This document shows positions 1 to 7,992 of a DNA stretch of 64,000 nt, piece by piece. The stretch's first letter is position 1; each line of letters begins with the position of its first letter. Position numbers and translations under genes: made by a program. The notes beneath the pieces are model-generated. The model worked only from the letters and a program-made list of their open reading frames with translations, was not told the DNA's origin and ran no database searches. The stretch is from CBDESM01 sp965242485 (GTDB lineage: Bacteria > Chloroflexota > Dehalococcoidia > Bin125). The stretch spans positions 1,302,001-1,366,000 of the forward strand of contig CBDESM010000003.1 in NCBI GenBank assembly GCA_965242485.1. The letters are read 5' to 3'.

Positions 1-224
1 AGCGCCGCGAGATGGCGCTGACCGTGCAGCGGATCGGCATGGGCGTCGACCCCGAGCACGGCTATGACGGCATGTTCGGCTGGTTCGGCGTCATGAACGG
101 GATCGCGCCCACGGTCTGGTGGCCCTACGTCACCCGCAGCGAGAACACGATCCAGTTCGCGCACGACTCGCACAACTTCGACACCGCCTGGCTCGACCAG
201 GAGCACGCCGACTACCCGGCCTAG
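1..224 (+). CDS. ABC transporter substrate-binding protein, C-terminal fragment (5' end outside window)
   Basis: The reading frame is open from the window edge (frame 3) to a TAG at 222-224. The residues match the C-terminus of the complete binding protein at 3144-5138 almost position for position: both have an RR-[ED]-MA start of the segment, an HPEHG motif, VMNGI, WWPY[VI]TR and a closing H-[AP]-DY. It is therefore the last ~74 residues of a family-5 extracellular solute-binding protein (oligopeptide/dipeptide type). It lies 64 nt upstream of a DppB-type permease gene, repeating the order seen in the second module. The start and any signal peptide are outside the window. Confidence 0.9.
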   Translation, partial: RREMALTVQRIGMGVDPEHGYDGMFGWFGVMNGIAPTVWWPYVTRSENTIQFAHDSHNFDTAWLDQEHADYPA

Positions 225-233
225 GCCGGGCAG

Positions 234-248
234 CCGGCGGCGCGCCGG
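234..248 (+). other. Stem-loop between binding-protein and permease genes
   Basis: CCGGCG at 234-239 and CGCCGG at 243-248 form a perfect 6-bp stem with a 3-nt loop. There is no T-run, so it is not a classic terminator. A stronger stem-loop sits at the same place in the second module (5152-5182). Such structures after a binding-protein gene commonly stabilise its mRNA relative to the permease genes; that role is inferred here. Confidence 0.4.
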
Positions 249-288
249 GCGGGAACGCGGGTCGACGAGCGGCTAGGGCGGGCGCTGC

Positions 289-1770
289 ATGCAGAAGTAC
301 CTGATCCGGCGCCTGCTGCTGGTGATCCCCACCCTCTGGCTGGTGATCTCCCTGCTCTTCCTCGCGCTCCGCGCGTTGCCGGGCGATTTCGTCACGCGCA
401 AGCTCTCCAACCTCGAATCGCAGAGCGCCGAGGCCCGCACGCTCGAGATCGTCGGCGAGATCGAGGCCCAGGACACCACCCACCGCGCGCTCGCCAACGA
501 AACCGTCGAAAGCATCGCGCTGGACTACGAGATCAGCACCGCGACGCTGCTCGCCAACAACCCCGCGCTGTCCGACCCCGCCCAGCTGCGCCCGGGGGTG
601 CGCGTCATCATCATCCCCGGCGAACTCGTCTCCGAGCTCGCGGTCACCCACCGCGTCGTCCGCCCGGAGGATTCCGAGGAAGGCGTCGAGACCCTGCTGG
701 CGCTCAACCCGGGCGCGGAGCTGGGCGACTTCGCCGGCGATCCCTACGTGCCGACCGGCTCGACCTTCAAGATCCGCGATTCGATCACCATCTCCGATCT
801 CGCCTACGTCTACCGGATCACGGCCGAGGACATACTCGCGGTCAACCCGGCCGGCAGCCCGACCAACCCGGACGGGCTGATGTCGGCGGGCTACGCGCTG
901 ATGCCCGGCGACGAGTACCGCGAGCCCTCGACCAAGGTCACGGAGGCGCTGATCCAGCACCAGCTCGGCATCGACAAGCCGCTGGGGCAGCAGTACTACG
1001 AGTTCCTCTGGGACACGATCCGCTTCGATTTCGCGCCGTCGTTCCAGACCCGCGAATCTTCGATGGACCTCTTCCTGCGCTCGCTCCCGCGCACCCTGCA
1101 CCTCAACATCTACGCCTTGATCGTGGCGATCGTCGTCGCCATCCCGGTCGGCGTGATCTCCGCGATCCGCCAGGACACCGGCGCCGACTACTCGCTGCGC
1201 GGCTTCGCCATCCTGATGCTGGCCGCGCCGCCCTTCTGGATCGCCACGATGATGATCTACGTGGTCACGCCGGGCGGCATCTTCGACGGCGGCCTCTTCG
1301 CGATTCCGCTGGCCAGCGAGGGCGCCCGCAGCATCTTCAGCGATTTCGGGGGCGCGATGGCGCTCTATTCGATCCCCGCCATCGCCGGCGGACTCGCCGC
1401 CGGCGCGGGGCTGATGCGGATCACCCGCTCCGAAATGCTCGAAGTGCTGCGCCAGGACTACGTGCGCACCGCCCAATCGAAAGGGCTGCGCGAGCGTTCC
1501 GTCGTGCTCGGCCACGCCTTCCGCAACGCGCTCGTCCCCGTGCTCAGCGTCTTCGGCCTCGCCGTCGCCGGGCTCGTCGGCGGCAACATCATCCTCGAAG
1601 TCCTCTTCAACATCCCGGGCATCGGCCTGCTGCTCTGGCAGCGCATCCAGCAGGCCGACATCCCCGTCGTGCAGACCACCGTCTTCTTCCTCGCCCTCTT
1701 CGTGATCATCCTCAACATCGTGATCGACGTCACCTACGCCCTCGTCGACCCGCGCATCCGCTATTCGTGA
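289..1770 (+). CDS. Peptide-type ABC transporter permease (DppB/OppB family) with LysM-like insertion
   Basis: Inner-membrane subunit of a dipeptide/oligopeptide-type ABC importer. The C-terminal half (about residues 265-493) is a normal DppB membrane domain; the EAA-type cytoplasmic loop near residues 380-415 contains DYVRTAQSKGL, and the protein ends with the usual DPRIRYS tail. TM1 is at about residues 6-28. The protein has 493 residues, whereas the family usually has 305-340. The excess lies between TM1 and TM2, in the outer loop, and holds two LysM-like repeats (about 63-110 and 158-207) with the pattern ...I[AS]..Y.I[ST]...LL[AL].NP...L.PG..[LV].[IM]PG. The next permease gene starts 10 nt after the stop. 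The paralogue at 5199-6680 has the same insertion, so it is not an annotation artefact. The substrate is unknown. Confidence 0.88.
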   Translation: MQKYLIRRLLLVIPTLWLVISLLFLALRALPGDFVTRKLSNLESQSAEARTLEIVGEIEAQDTTHRALANETVESIALDYEISTATLLANNPALSDPAQLRPGVRVIIIPGELVSELAVTHRVVRPEDSEEGVETLLALNPGAELGDFAGDPYVPTGSTFKIRDSITISDLAYVYRITAEDILAVNPAGSPTNPDGLMSAGYALMPGDEYREPSTKVTEALIQHQLGIDKPLGQQYYEFLWDTIRFDFAPSFQTRESSMDLFLRSLPRTLHLNIYALIVAIVVAIPVGVISAIRQDTGADYSLRGFAILMLAAPPFWIATMMIYVVTPGGIFDGGLFAIPLASEGARSIFSDFGGAMALYSIPAIAGGLAAGAGLMRITRSEMLEVLRQDYVRTAQSKGLRERSVVLGHAFRNALVPVLSVFGLAVAGLVGGNIILEVLFNIPGIGLLLWQRIQQADIPVVQTTVFFLALFVIILNIVIDVTYALVDPRIRYS

Positions 1771-1780
1771 CGGGCAGATC

Positions 1781-3049
1781 ATGAGCAGAGCGCCGACGCC
1801 GTCATCCGACCCCCAAGCCGCGCAAACCGCCGCCCAGCTGGCCGAATTCGCGGCCGCGCAGGGCCTGCAGGTCGAGACCCGCTCCGCCTTCGGCCGCGGC
1901 GCATCCGGCCTCAAGTCCTTCTTCATCAAGAAGCGGCTCGGCGCGGCCGGCCTCGTGCTCGTCGTGGTCTGGAGCTTCATCGCCGTCGGCACCGTCGGCG
2001 ACGGCGGCGGCTGGCTCGGCGTCGGCCGCTACGACTCGCAGGAAGTCTTCCGGATCGCCAACCAGAACTGGGCCGACGCCAAGATCGCCGACAACCTCGA
2101 CGGCATCCACCAGGACATCACCCGCGGCGATCTGCGCGACATCGTCTCCGACCCCTCGATCTACGGCCAGCTCGCCATCGACGAGGGCTACGCCGACGCG
2201 ATGGTCGAATACGCCGCCGCCAAGGCGCTCGACGGCACTCTGCTCTCGCACCTGCTCAACAAGGAGCCGGCCGAGATCGCGATCGGCGACGACGGCGTGA
2301 TCCAGGACGTCGACGACCTCTACGCGACCGGGCTCAGCACGCACACGGCGCTCGCCTCGCTGCACGAACCGTCGGGCAAGCACTGGCTCGGCACCGACCG
2401 CGGCGGCCACGACCTCTTCGCCCGCGTGACCGAGGGCGCCCGGCTCTCGCTCTACATCGGCTTCTTCGCCACCGCCATCGCCGTCGTCGCCGGCACCATC
2501 ATCGGCCTGATCAGCGGCGGGCTCGGCGGCAGCGTCGACATCTCCGTCAACCGCCTCATGGACGCGATCCAGACCTTCCCGCCGATCGTCTTCCTGCTCC
2601 TGCTCCGCGCCGTCACCGAACCCTCCGCCATCTGGGTCACGCTCTCGCTGGCCGCCATCGGCGTCGCCCCCGTCCAGCGCGTCGTCCGCGGCTCCGTGAT
2701 CCAAGTCCGCGAGCAGCCCTTCGTCGAGGCCGCCCGCACCATCGGCGCGGGCAACGTCCGCATCCTCGCCATCCACATCCTGCCCAACCTCGTCGCACCC
2801 CTGATCGTGCTCTTCTCGATCTACATCGGGCTCTTCATCCTCGCCGAAGCCTCGCTCAGCTTCCTCGGCCTCGGCACCCTCGACGTCTCCTGGGGCAAGA
2901 TGATCGCCGACGGCCGCCAGTTCATCGTCTACTCGCCGTGGACCAGCCTCTGGGCCGGACTCGCCCTGACCTCGCTCGTCTTCGGCTTCAACGTGCTCGG
3001 CGACGCGCTGCGCGACACCTTCGATCCGCGCCTGCGCGGATCCCGCTGA
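1781..3049 (+). CDS. Peptide-type ABC transporter permease (DppC/OppC family)
   Basis: Second membrane subunit of the first importer module. After a Pro/Ala/Gln-rich N-terminus there is a transmembrane helix around residues 50-70 and then a ~130-residue acidic extracytoplasmic segment. The canonical DppC domain follows, beginning with HWLGTDRGGHDLFARV and containing the EAA loop FVEAARTIGAGNVRI and the terminal DPRLRGSR. Its 422 residues exceed the usual ~280-310 because of the outer insertion, parallel to that in its DppB partner. It follows dppB by 10 nt with an ATG start. No ATPase genes lie in this window, so dppD/dppF-type subunits must be elsewhere. Confidence 0.88.
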   Translation: MSRAPTPSSDPQAAQTAAQLAEFAAAQGLQVETRSAFGRGASGLKSFFIKKRLGAAGLVLVVVWSFIAVGTVGDGGGWLGVGRYDSQEVFRIANQNWADAKIADNLDGIHQDITRGDLRDIVSDPSIYGQLAIDEGYADAMVEYAAAKALDGTLLSHLLNKEPAEIAIGDDGVIQDVDDLYATGLSTHTALASLHEPSGKHWLGTDRGGHDLFARVTEGARLSLYIGFFATAIAVVAGTIIGLISGGLGGSVDISVNRLMDAIQTFPPIVFLLLLRAVTEPSAIWVTLSLAAIGVAPVQRVVRGSVIQVREQPFVEAARTIGAGNVRILAIHILPNLVAPLIVLFSIYIGLFILAEASLSFLGLGTLDVSWGKMIADGRQFIVYSPWTSLWAGLALTSLVFGFNVLGDALRDTFDPRLRGSR

Positions 3050-3092
3050 CTCCGCTTCTTCCGGCCCGCGTGTAAACCAGTTGACAAAGTGC

Positions 3093-3098
3093 TAGCCT
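3093..3098 (+). promoter_or_regulatory. Probable -10 element (TAGCCT) for second ABC module
   Basis: TAGCCT in the 94-nt gap between the first dppC and the second binding-protein gene matches the TAGNCT-type -10 found before many genes in this window. A TTGACA at 3081-3086 is only 6 nt upstream and cannot pair with it as a -35. A GGAGGA ribosome site lies just before the ATG at 3144. Confidence 0.4.
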
Positions 3099-3143
3099 TG
3101 CGCACCTGAGCGAGATCCCGGAGATCGCGAACGGAGGAACGTC

Positions 3144-5138
3144 ATGGCAGAACGCAACTACTGGCAGCGCATCCGACGCAACCGGATCAGCCGCAGGAGC
3201 CTGCTCTCCGCCTCCGCCCGCGCCGGCGTCGGCGCCGCCGGCCTCGCCCTCGTCGGCTGCGGCGACGATGACGACGACTCCGCCCAGCAGCAGGCCGCCC
3301 CCGCCGCGGCGAGCGCGGCCCAGCAGCAACAGCAGCAGGACCAGCCCGCAGCCGCGGCGCAGCAGCAACAGCAGCAAGCCGAACAGCAGGCCGCTTCCGC
3401 CGCCCAGCAGGAAGACGACGAGGACGACACCGCCGTCACCACCACCACGACGACCGCCGCAGCGGCCGCGAGCGGCCCCACCCGCGGCGGCGAACTGCGC
3501 ATCTCCACCCCCGCCGAGACGCACGACTACTTCGACCCCCACCGCGGCGTCTTCGGGCCCACCCAGTACTGGATGGGCTGGTACATGAACACCCTGATCC
3601 GCTGGAAGAACAAGGAACAGGGGATCATGGAGTCCGACATCGCCTCGCTGCCGGAAATCCCCGACGAGACGACCTACATCTTCGCCATCGACCAGGGCGC
3701 GCGCTTCTGGGACCAGTACCCGACCGAAGGCGGCCGCGACGTCACCTCCGAGGACATCCGGGTCAACTTCCAGCGCCAGATCGACTCGGTCGACGCGGCC
3801 GGCGCGCCCGACTCGACCTTCCTCGGCGCATCCTCGTTCCAGAAGACCGACACGATGGACACGCCGGACGAGCAGACCTTCATCGCCCGCACGGCCGGCC
3901 CCGACGCGACTTGGATCGGCGTCCCGCTGCGCCCCTTCTCTTGGATCACCTCGCCCGAGGCGATCAGCGAGTTCGGCGACCGCTGGAAGACCGAGACCAC
4001 CAACATCGAGCTCTCCAGCGGCACCGGCCCGATGATCCCGCAGTTCTACGACGGCTCCGTCGGCACCGAGCTGATCAAGAACCCCAACTACTGGAAGATG
4101 GGCGCCGACGGCCTGCCGCTGCCCTACTACGACCTGGTCACCCTGACCAACTTCACCGACGCCACCGCCGTCGAGGCCGCCTACCGCTCGAACCAGCTCA
4201 ACTTGGGCGGCTTCCCGCTCTCGAGCGAGCAGGTCAAGAACATCTCCGACGACTTCCCCGACCACCCCAAGGGCGACATCGCCTTCGGCTTCACGATCAT
4301 TACCGGCGGCTTCAACTACAACCCCGACTGGAACGGCGAAGACGGACTCGGCAACCCGTGGCGCGACCGCCGCTTCTGCATGGCCATGCACGTCGCCGTC
4401 GACCGCTACCTGATGATCGACGCCGTCTACCTCGGCTCGGGCAAGCCCAGCGGCACCGAGGCCGCTCCTTGGTTCAGCGCGTACTGGGCCCTGCCCGAGG
4501 AGGAGCTGCTGGCCTCGCCGGGCTACCGCCCCAACCGCGACGAAGACGTCGCCCAAGCCCGCGAACTGCTCGACGCCGCCGGCTTCGACACTTCGCGCGA
4601 ACTGACGCTGATCGCGCCCGACATCTGGGAAGGCACCTACCCCGGCGTCATCGAGACCCAGGTCAACATGTACAAGGAGGCGCTCGGCATCGACGTCAAG
4701 TTCGACGTCCAGCCCTACACCGTGATCCTCGAACGCTGGATCCAGGGCACCTACCCGGGCCAGGGCCCGCAGTGGACCAACCCGCCCTCTGACCTCGACC
4801 CCACCACCGCGTTCAACAACAACTTCGTCCCCGGCGGCAGCACCAACAACCTCTTCTACGACTTCCAGCCGATGACCGACATCGCTCAGGGGATGGTCGT
4901 CACGCTGGACACCGACTCCCGCCGCGACATGGCCCGCGAGGCGCAGCGCATCCTGCTCGGCATCCACCCCGAGCACGGCACCGAGGGCCTGATGAACTCT
5001 CCCGCCGTGATGAACGGCATCTCGCCCAATATCTGGTGGCCCTACATCACCCGCGAGCCGGACTCGCTCCAGTTCGCCCACGCCTCCCACCGCCACGACA
5101 CCACTTGGATCGACACCGAGCACCCCGACTACGCCTAG
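3144..5138 (+). CDS. ABC transporter substrate-binding lipoprotein (family 5, peptide/nickel type)
   Basis: Extracytoplasmic receptor for the importer encoded just downstream. The N-terminus has a twin-arginine-like SRRSLL (R17, R18), a hydrophobic Ala/Gly stretch and a lipobox LVGC (C39), suggesting a Tat-exported, lipid-anchored protein. Residues about 40-110 are a low-complexity linker of Asp, Gln/Ala and Thr runs. From about residue 115 the family-5 solute-binding fold begins (GGELRIS...), with typical elements such as YPTEGGRDVTSEDIRVNFQR, RRFCMAMHVAVDR and AQARELLDAAGFD. The 664 residues are longer than the usual ~530-600, mostly because of the linker. The start has a strong GGAGGA site. 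The ligand cannot be told from sequence. Confidence 0.9.
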   Translation: MAERNYWQRIRRNRISRRSLLSASARAGVGAAGLALVGCGDDDDDSAQQQAAPAAASAAQQQQQQDQPAAAAQQQQQQAEQQAASAAQQEDDEDDTAVTTTTTTAAAAASGPTRGGELRISTPAETHDYFDPHRGVFGPTQYWMGWYMNTLIRWKNKEQGIMESDIASLPEIPDETTYIFAIDQGARFWDQYPTEGGRDVTSEDIRVNFQRQIDSVDAAGAPDSTFLGASSFQKTDTMDTPDEQTFIARTAGPDATWIGVPLRPFSWITSPEAISEFGDRWKTETTNIELSSGTGPMIPQFYDGSVGTELIKNPNYWKMGADGLPLPYYDLVTLTNFTDATAVEAAYRSNQLNLGGFPLSSEQVKNISDDFPDHPKGDIAFGFTIITGGFNYNPDWNGEDGLGNPWRDRRFCMAMHVAVDRYLMIDAVYLGSGKPSGTEAAPWFSAYWALPEEELLASPGYRPNRDEDVAQARELLDAAGFDTSRELTLIAPDIWEGTYPGVIETQVNMYKEALGIDVKFDVQPYTVILERWIQGTYPGQGPQWTNPPSDLDPTTAFNNNFVPGGSTNNLFYDFQPMTDIAQGMVVTLDTDSRRDMAREAQRILLGIHPEHGTEGLMNSPAVMNGISPNIWWPYITREPDSLQFAHASHRHDTTWIDTEHPDYA

Positions 5139-5151
5139 CCGCGAGATCGCG

Positions 5152-5182
5152 GCCCGCCGACCGGCCCCGGCCGGCGGCGGGC
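5152..5182 (+). other. Strong GC stem-loop between binding-protein and permease genes
   Basis: GCCCGCCG (5152-5159) pairs with CGGCGGGC (5175-5182), and CCGG (5161-5164) with CCGG (5171-5174), leaving one bulged base and a 6-nt loop. There is no T-run. It begins 13 nt after the binding-protein stop and ends 16 nt before the dppB start, the usual place for an mRNA-stabilising structure that raises receptor over permease expression. Confidence 0.5.
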
Positions 5183-5198
5183 CGGCAGCGGAGTCCGC

Positions 5199-6680
5199 AT
5201 GCAGCGCTACCTGATCACGCGGATCGTGCTCCTGATCCCCACCATCTGGCTGGTGATCTCGATCCTGTTCCTCTGCCTCCGCGCCCTGCCCGGCGACGCC
5301 GTCACCCGCAAGCTCGCCAACTTCGAGAACCGCGGCGCCGAAACCTCCAGCGATCCGATCATCGGCGAAGTCGACGTCAGCGACACCACCTACCGCGTGC
5401 TCGCCGACGACACACTGGACGAGATCGCGCTGAGGCACGAGATCAGCGTCCAGCAGCTGCTGGCCAACAACCCGCGCGTCGACCCCGCCGAGCCGCTCCG
5501 GCCCGGCCTGCGCTTGGTGATCCTGCCCGGCCAGTACCTCGAACAGCTCGCCGTCCGCAACCAGGTCGTCCGCGCCGAAGACGCGGCCGAAGGCGCCGTG
5601 CTGCTCGCCCAGCGCAACCCCGGCCTCAATTTCCCCGAATTCAACGGCAAGGCCTACGCCGAAAAGGGCGTCACGTTGATCCTGCGCGAGAGCACCACGG
5701 TTGAAGAGATCGCCTACATCAACCGGATCACCCCCGAAGTGATCATGGGCGTCAACCCGAGCGGGCGCCATACCAACCCCGACGGCACGCTGACGCCGAC
5801 CACGCCGCTCTACCCCGGCGACGAGATCATCCTGCCCAAGACCGAGATCAGCATCGCCAGCGCCCGCAACCGGCTCGGCATCGACAAGCCGCTCGGCGTG
5901 CAGTACTACGAGTTCCTCTGGGACACCGTCCGCCTGAAGTTCCAGAACTCCTTCGTCTCCGAGGAAAATTCGCTCGACATCTTCCTGCGCGCGCTGCCGC
6001 AGACCCTGCACCTGACCATCTATTCGCTGATCATCACGCTGCTCGTCGGCATCCCGATCGGCGTGATCTCGGCCATCCGCCAGGACTCCTGGATGGACTT
6101 CGGGCTGCGCTCGTTCGCGATCCTCGCGCTCGCCGCGCCGCCCTTCTGGACCGCGACGATGCTGATCTTCCTGGTCACGCCCGGCGGCGTCTTCGACGGC
6201 GGCATCTTCGACATCCCGCTGGCCAGCGTCGAGGCGCGCAACATCTTCGACGACTTCTGGGGCGCCGTCGCCCTCTACAGCCTGCCCGCCATCGCCGGCG
6301 GGCTCGCCGCCGGCGCCGGCCTGATGCGGATCACCCGCTCCGAAATGCTCGAAGTGATCCGGCAGGACTACATCCGCACCGCCCAGGCCAAGGGCCTGCG
6401 CGAGCGGATCGTGATCATGCGCCACGCCCTGCGCCCCGCCTTCGTCAACGTGATCTCCGTCTTCGGGCTCACCCTCGCGGCCGTCGTCGGCGGCAACATC
6501 GTGCTCGAAGTGCTCTTCAACATCCCCGGCATCGGCCTGCTGCTCTACCTGCGCCTGCTCGCCGGCGACATCCCCGTGGTCCAGACCATGGTCGTCTTCT
6601 TCGCCATCTTCGTGCTGCTCGTCAACATCGTGATCGACCTCAGCTACCCGGTCATCGATCCCCGCGTGCGGCTGGCCTGA
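5199..6680 (+). CDS. Peptide-type ABC transporter permease (DppB/OppB family) with LysM-like insertion
   Basis: Paralogue of the permease at 289-1770 and exactly the same length (493 residues). TM1 is at about residues 6-28; a periplasmic insertion of ~200 residues with two LysM-like repeats (about 61-111 and 156-212) follows; the DppB membrane domain starts near residue 265, with EAA loop DYIRTAQAKGLRERI and tail DPRVRLA. The two proteins share most of the membrane domain, while the LysM-like part has diverged more, consistent with tandem duplication of the whole binding-protein/B/C module followed by specialisation. The dppC gene follows 12 nt downstream. Confidence 0.88.
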   Translation: MQRYLITRIVLLIPTIWLVISILFLCLRALPGDAVTRKLANFENRGAETSSDPIIGEVDVSDTTYRVLADDTLDEIALRHEISVQQLLANNPRVDPAEPLRPGLRLVILPGQYLEQLAVRNQVVRAEDAAEGAVLLAQRNPGLNFPEFNGKAYAEKGVTLILRESTTVEEIAYINRITPEVIMGVNPSGRHTNPDGTLTPTTPLYPGDEIILPKTEISIASARNRLGIDKPLGVQYYEFLWDTVRLKFQNSFVSEENSLDIFLRALPQTLHLTIYSLIITLLVGIPIGVISAIRQDSWMDFGLRSFAILALAAPPFWTATMLIFLVTPGGVFDGGIFDIPLASVEARNIFDDFWGAVALYSLPAIAGGLAAGAGLMRITRSEMLEVIRQDYIRTAQAKGLRERIVIMRHALRPAFVNVISVFGLTLAAVVGGNIVLEVLFNIPGIGLLLYLRLLAGDIPVVQTMVVFFAIFVLLVNIVIDLSYPVIDPRVRLA

Positions 6681-6692
6681 GCGGCGGCATCC

Positions 6693-7928
6693 ATGAGCGA
6701 GATCACCGACAGCCGCGCACTCGACGAATACGCAGCCGCCGAGGGCATGCGCGTCGCCCAGATCCCGCGCCGCCGCAGGATCGCCCGCGCCCTGCGCTGG
6801 TTCGCGATCCACAAGCCCCTCGGCGCGATCGGCGTCCTGCTCGTGATCTTCTGGAGCATCGCCGCCGTCGGCACGATCGGCGACGGCGGCGGCTGGCTCG
6901 GCATCGGACGCTACGACTCCGCCGCCGTCTTCAACATCGCCAACGTCCGCTACGCCGACGACAAGATCGCCGACGCGATCGACGGCCTGCCCGCCTCTGC
7001 CTCCGCCGCCGAGTTCCGCGAGATCCTCTCCGATCCCGCCGTCTTCGGCGAACTCGCCGAGATCGAGGGCGTCGCCGGCGAAATGGTCGCCTACGCCGAG
7101 GGCCTGATCGCCGAAGGCGCGCTGGTCGAGCACCTCGCGACCGTCGAACCGCCCCAGATCGAGGTCGACGGCGGCGTGATCACCGACGTCGACTCCGCCC
7201 TCGCCGCCGGCACCAACACGGCCACCACCACGGCCGCGTTCCTCAACCCCTCCGGCCAGCACTGGTTCGGCACCGACCGCACCGGCAAGGACCTCTACTC
7301 CCGCGTCATGGAAGGCGCGCGCATCTCGCTCTACATCGGCGTCGGCGCGACCCTGATCGGCGTCATCGCCGGCACCGTCATCGGCCTCATCTCCGGCGTC
7401 TCCGGCGGCGCCGTCGATCTCGGCATCAACCGAGTCATGGACGCCATGCAGGTCTTCCCCCCGCTCGTCTTCCTGCTCCTGCTCCGTTCCGTCACCGAGC
7501 CCTCCACGCTCAACGTGATGCTCGCCTTATCCGTCTTAGCCGTGGCCCCCGTCCAAAGAATCGTGCGCGGCGCCGTGATCGCCCTGCGCGACATGCCCTT
7601 CGTCGAGGCCGCCCGCGCCATGGGCGCCAACAACCTCCGCGTCATGCTCATCCACGTCCTGCCCAACATCGTCGCCCCCCTGATCGTGATCTTCTCGATC
7701 ACGATCGGCGCCTTCATCCTCGCCGAAGCCTTCCTCAGCTTCCTCGGCCTCGGCACCATCGACGTCTCCTGGGGCAAGATGATCTCCGACGGACGCCAGT
7801 TCATCGTCGCCTCGCCCTGGACCTCGCTCTTCTCCGGCCTCGCCCTCACCTCGCTCGTCTTCGGCTTCAACGTGCTCGGCGACGCCCTCCGCGACATCTT
7901 CGACCCTCGCCTGCGGGGCTCCCGCTAG
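6693..7928 (+). CDS. Peptide-type ABC transporter permease (DppC/OppC family)
   Basis: Paralogue of 1781-3049. A basic N-terminus (IPRRRRIARALRW) precedes TM1, followed by a ~130-residue acidic outer segment and the DppC domain from HWFGTDRTGKDLYSRV to DPRLRGSR. The EAA loop reads FVEAARAMGANNLRV. Its 411 residues exceed the family norm because of the outer segment. It is the last gene of the second importer module; the next gene, after 64 nt, encodes an unrelated acyl-CoA dehydrogenase with its own AAGGGAG ribosome site. Confidence 0.88.
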   Translation: MSEITDSRALDEYAAAEGMRVAQIPRRRRIARALRWFAIHKPLGAIGVLLVIFWSIAAVGTIGDGGGWLGIGRYDSAAVFNIANVRYADDKIADAIDGLPASASAAEFREILSDPAVFGELAEIEGVAGEMVAYAEGLIAEGALVEHLATVEPPQIEVDGGVITDVDSALAAGTNTATTTAAFLNPSGQHWFGTDRTGKDLYSRVMEGARISLYIGVGATLIGVIAGTVIGLISGVSGGAVDLGINRVMDAMQVFPPLVFLLLLRSVTEPSTLNVMLALSVLAVAPVQRIVRGAVIALRDMPFVEAARAMGANNLRVMLIHVLPNIVAPLIVIFSITIGAFILAEAFLSFLGLGTIDVSWGKMISDGRQFIVASPWTSLFSGLALTSLVFGFNVLGDALRDIFDPRLRGSR

Positions 7929-7992
7929 CCTCCCTCCGAATCCTCCGCGCGACGCAAGATCGCCCGGCAAGACCGCCAGAAGGGAGCCGGCC

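Noticed and set aside
130..1992. 620-residue minus-strand open frame
   Set aside because: Antisense to dppB; only low-complexity acidic and Arg-rich sequence. The same applies to the frames at 15710-18082 and 28635-31136.
3081..3086. TTGACA taken as a -35
   Set aside because: The only good -10 (TAGCCT) begins 6 nt after it, far too close, and nothing suitable lies 17 nt downstream.
2988..7262. 1424-residue minus-strand open frame
   Set aside because: It runs antisense to three clear transporter genes; composition is Gly/Asp/Arg-rich with no domain. Long antisense frames are expected from the GC-rich third-codon bias.
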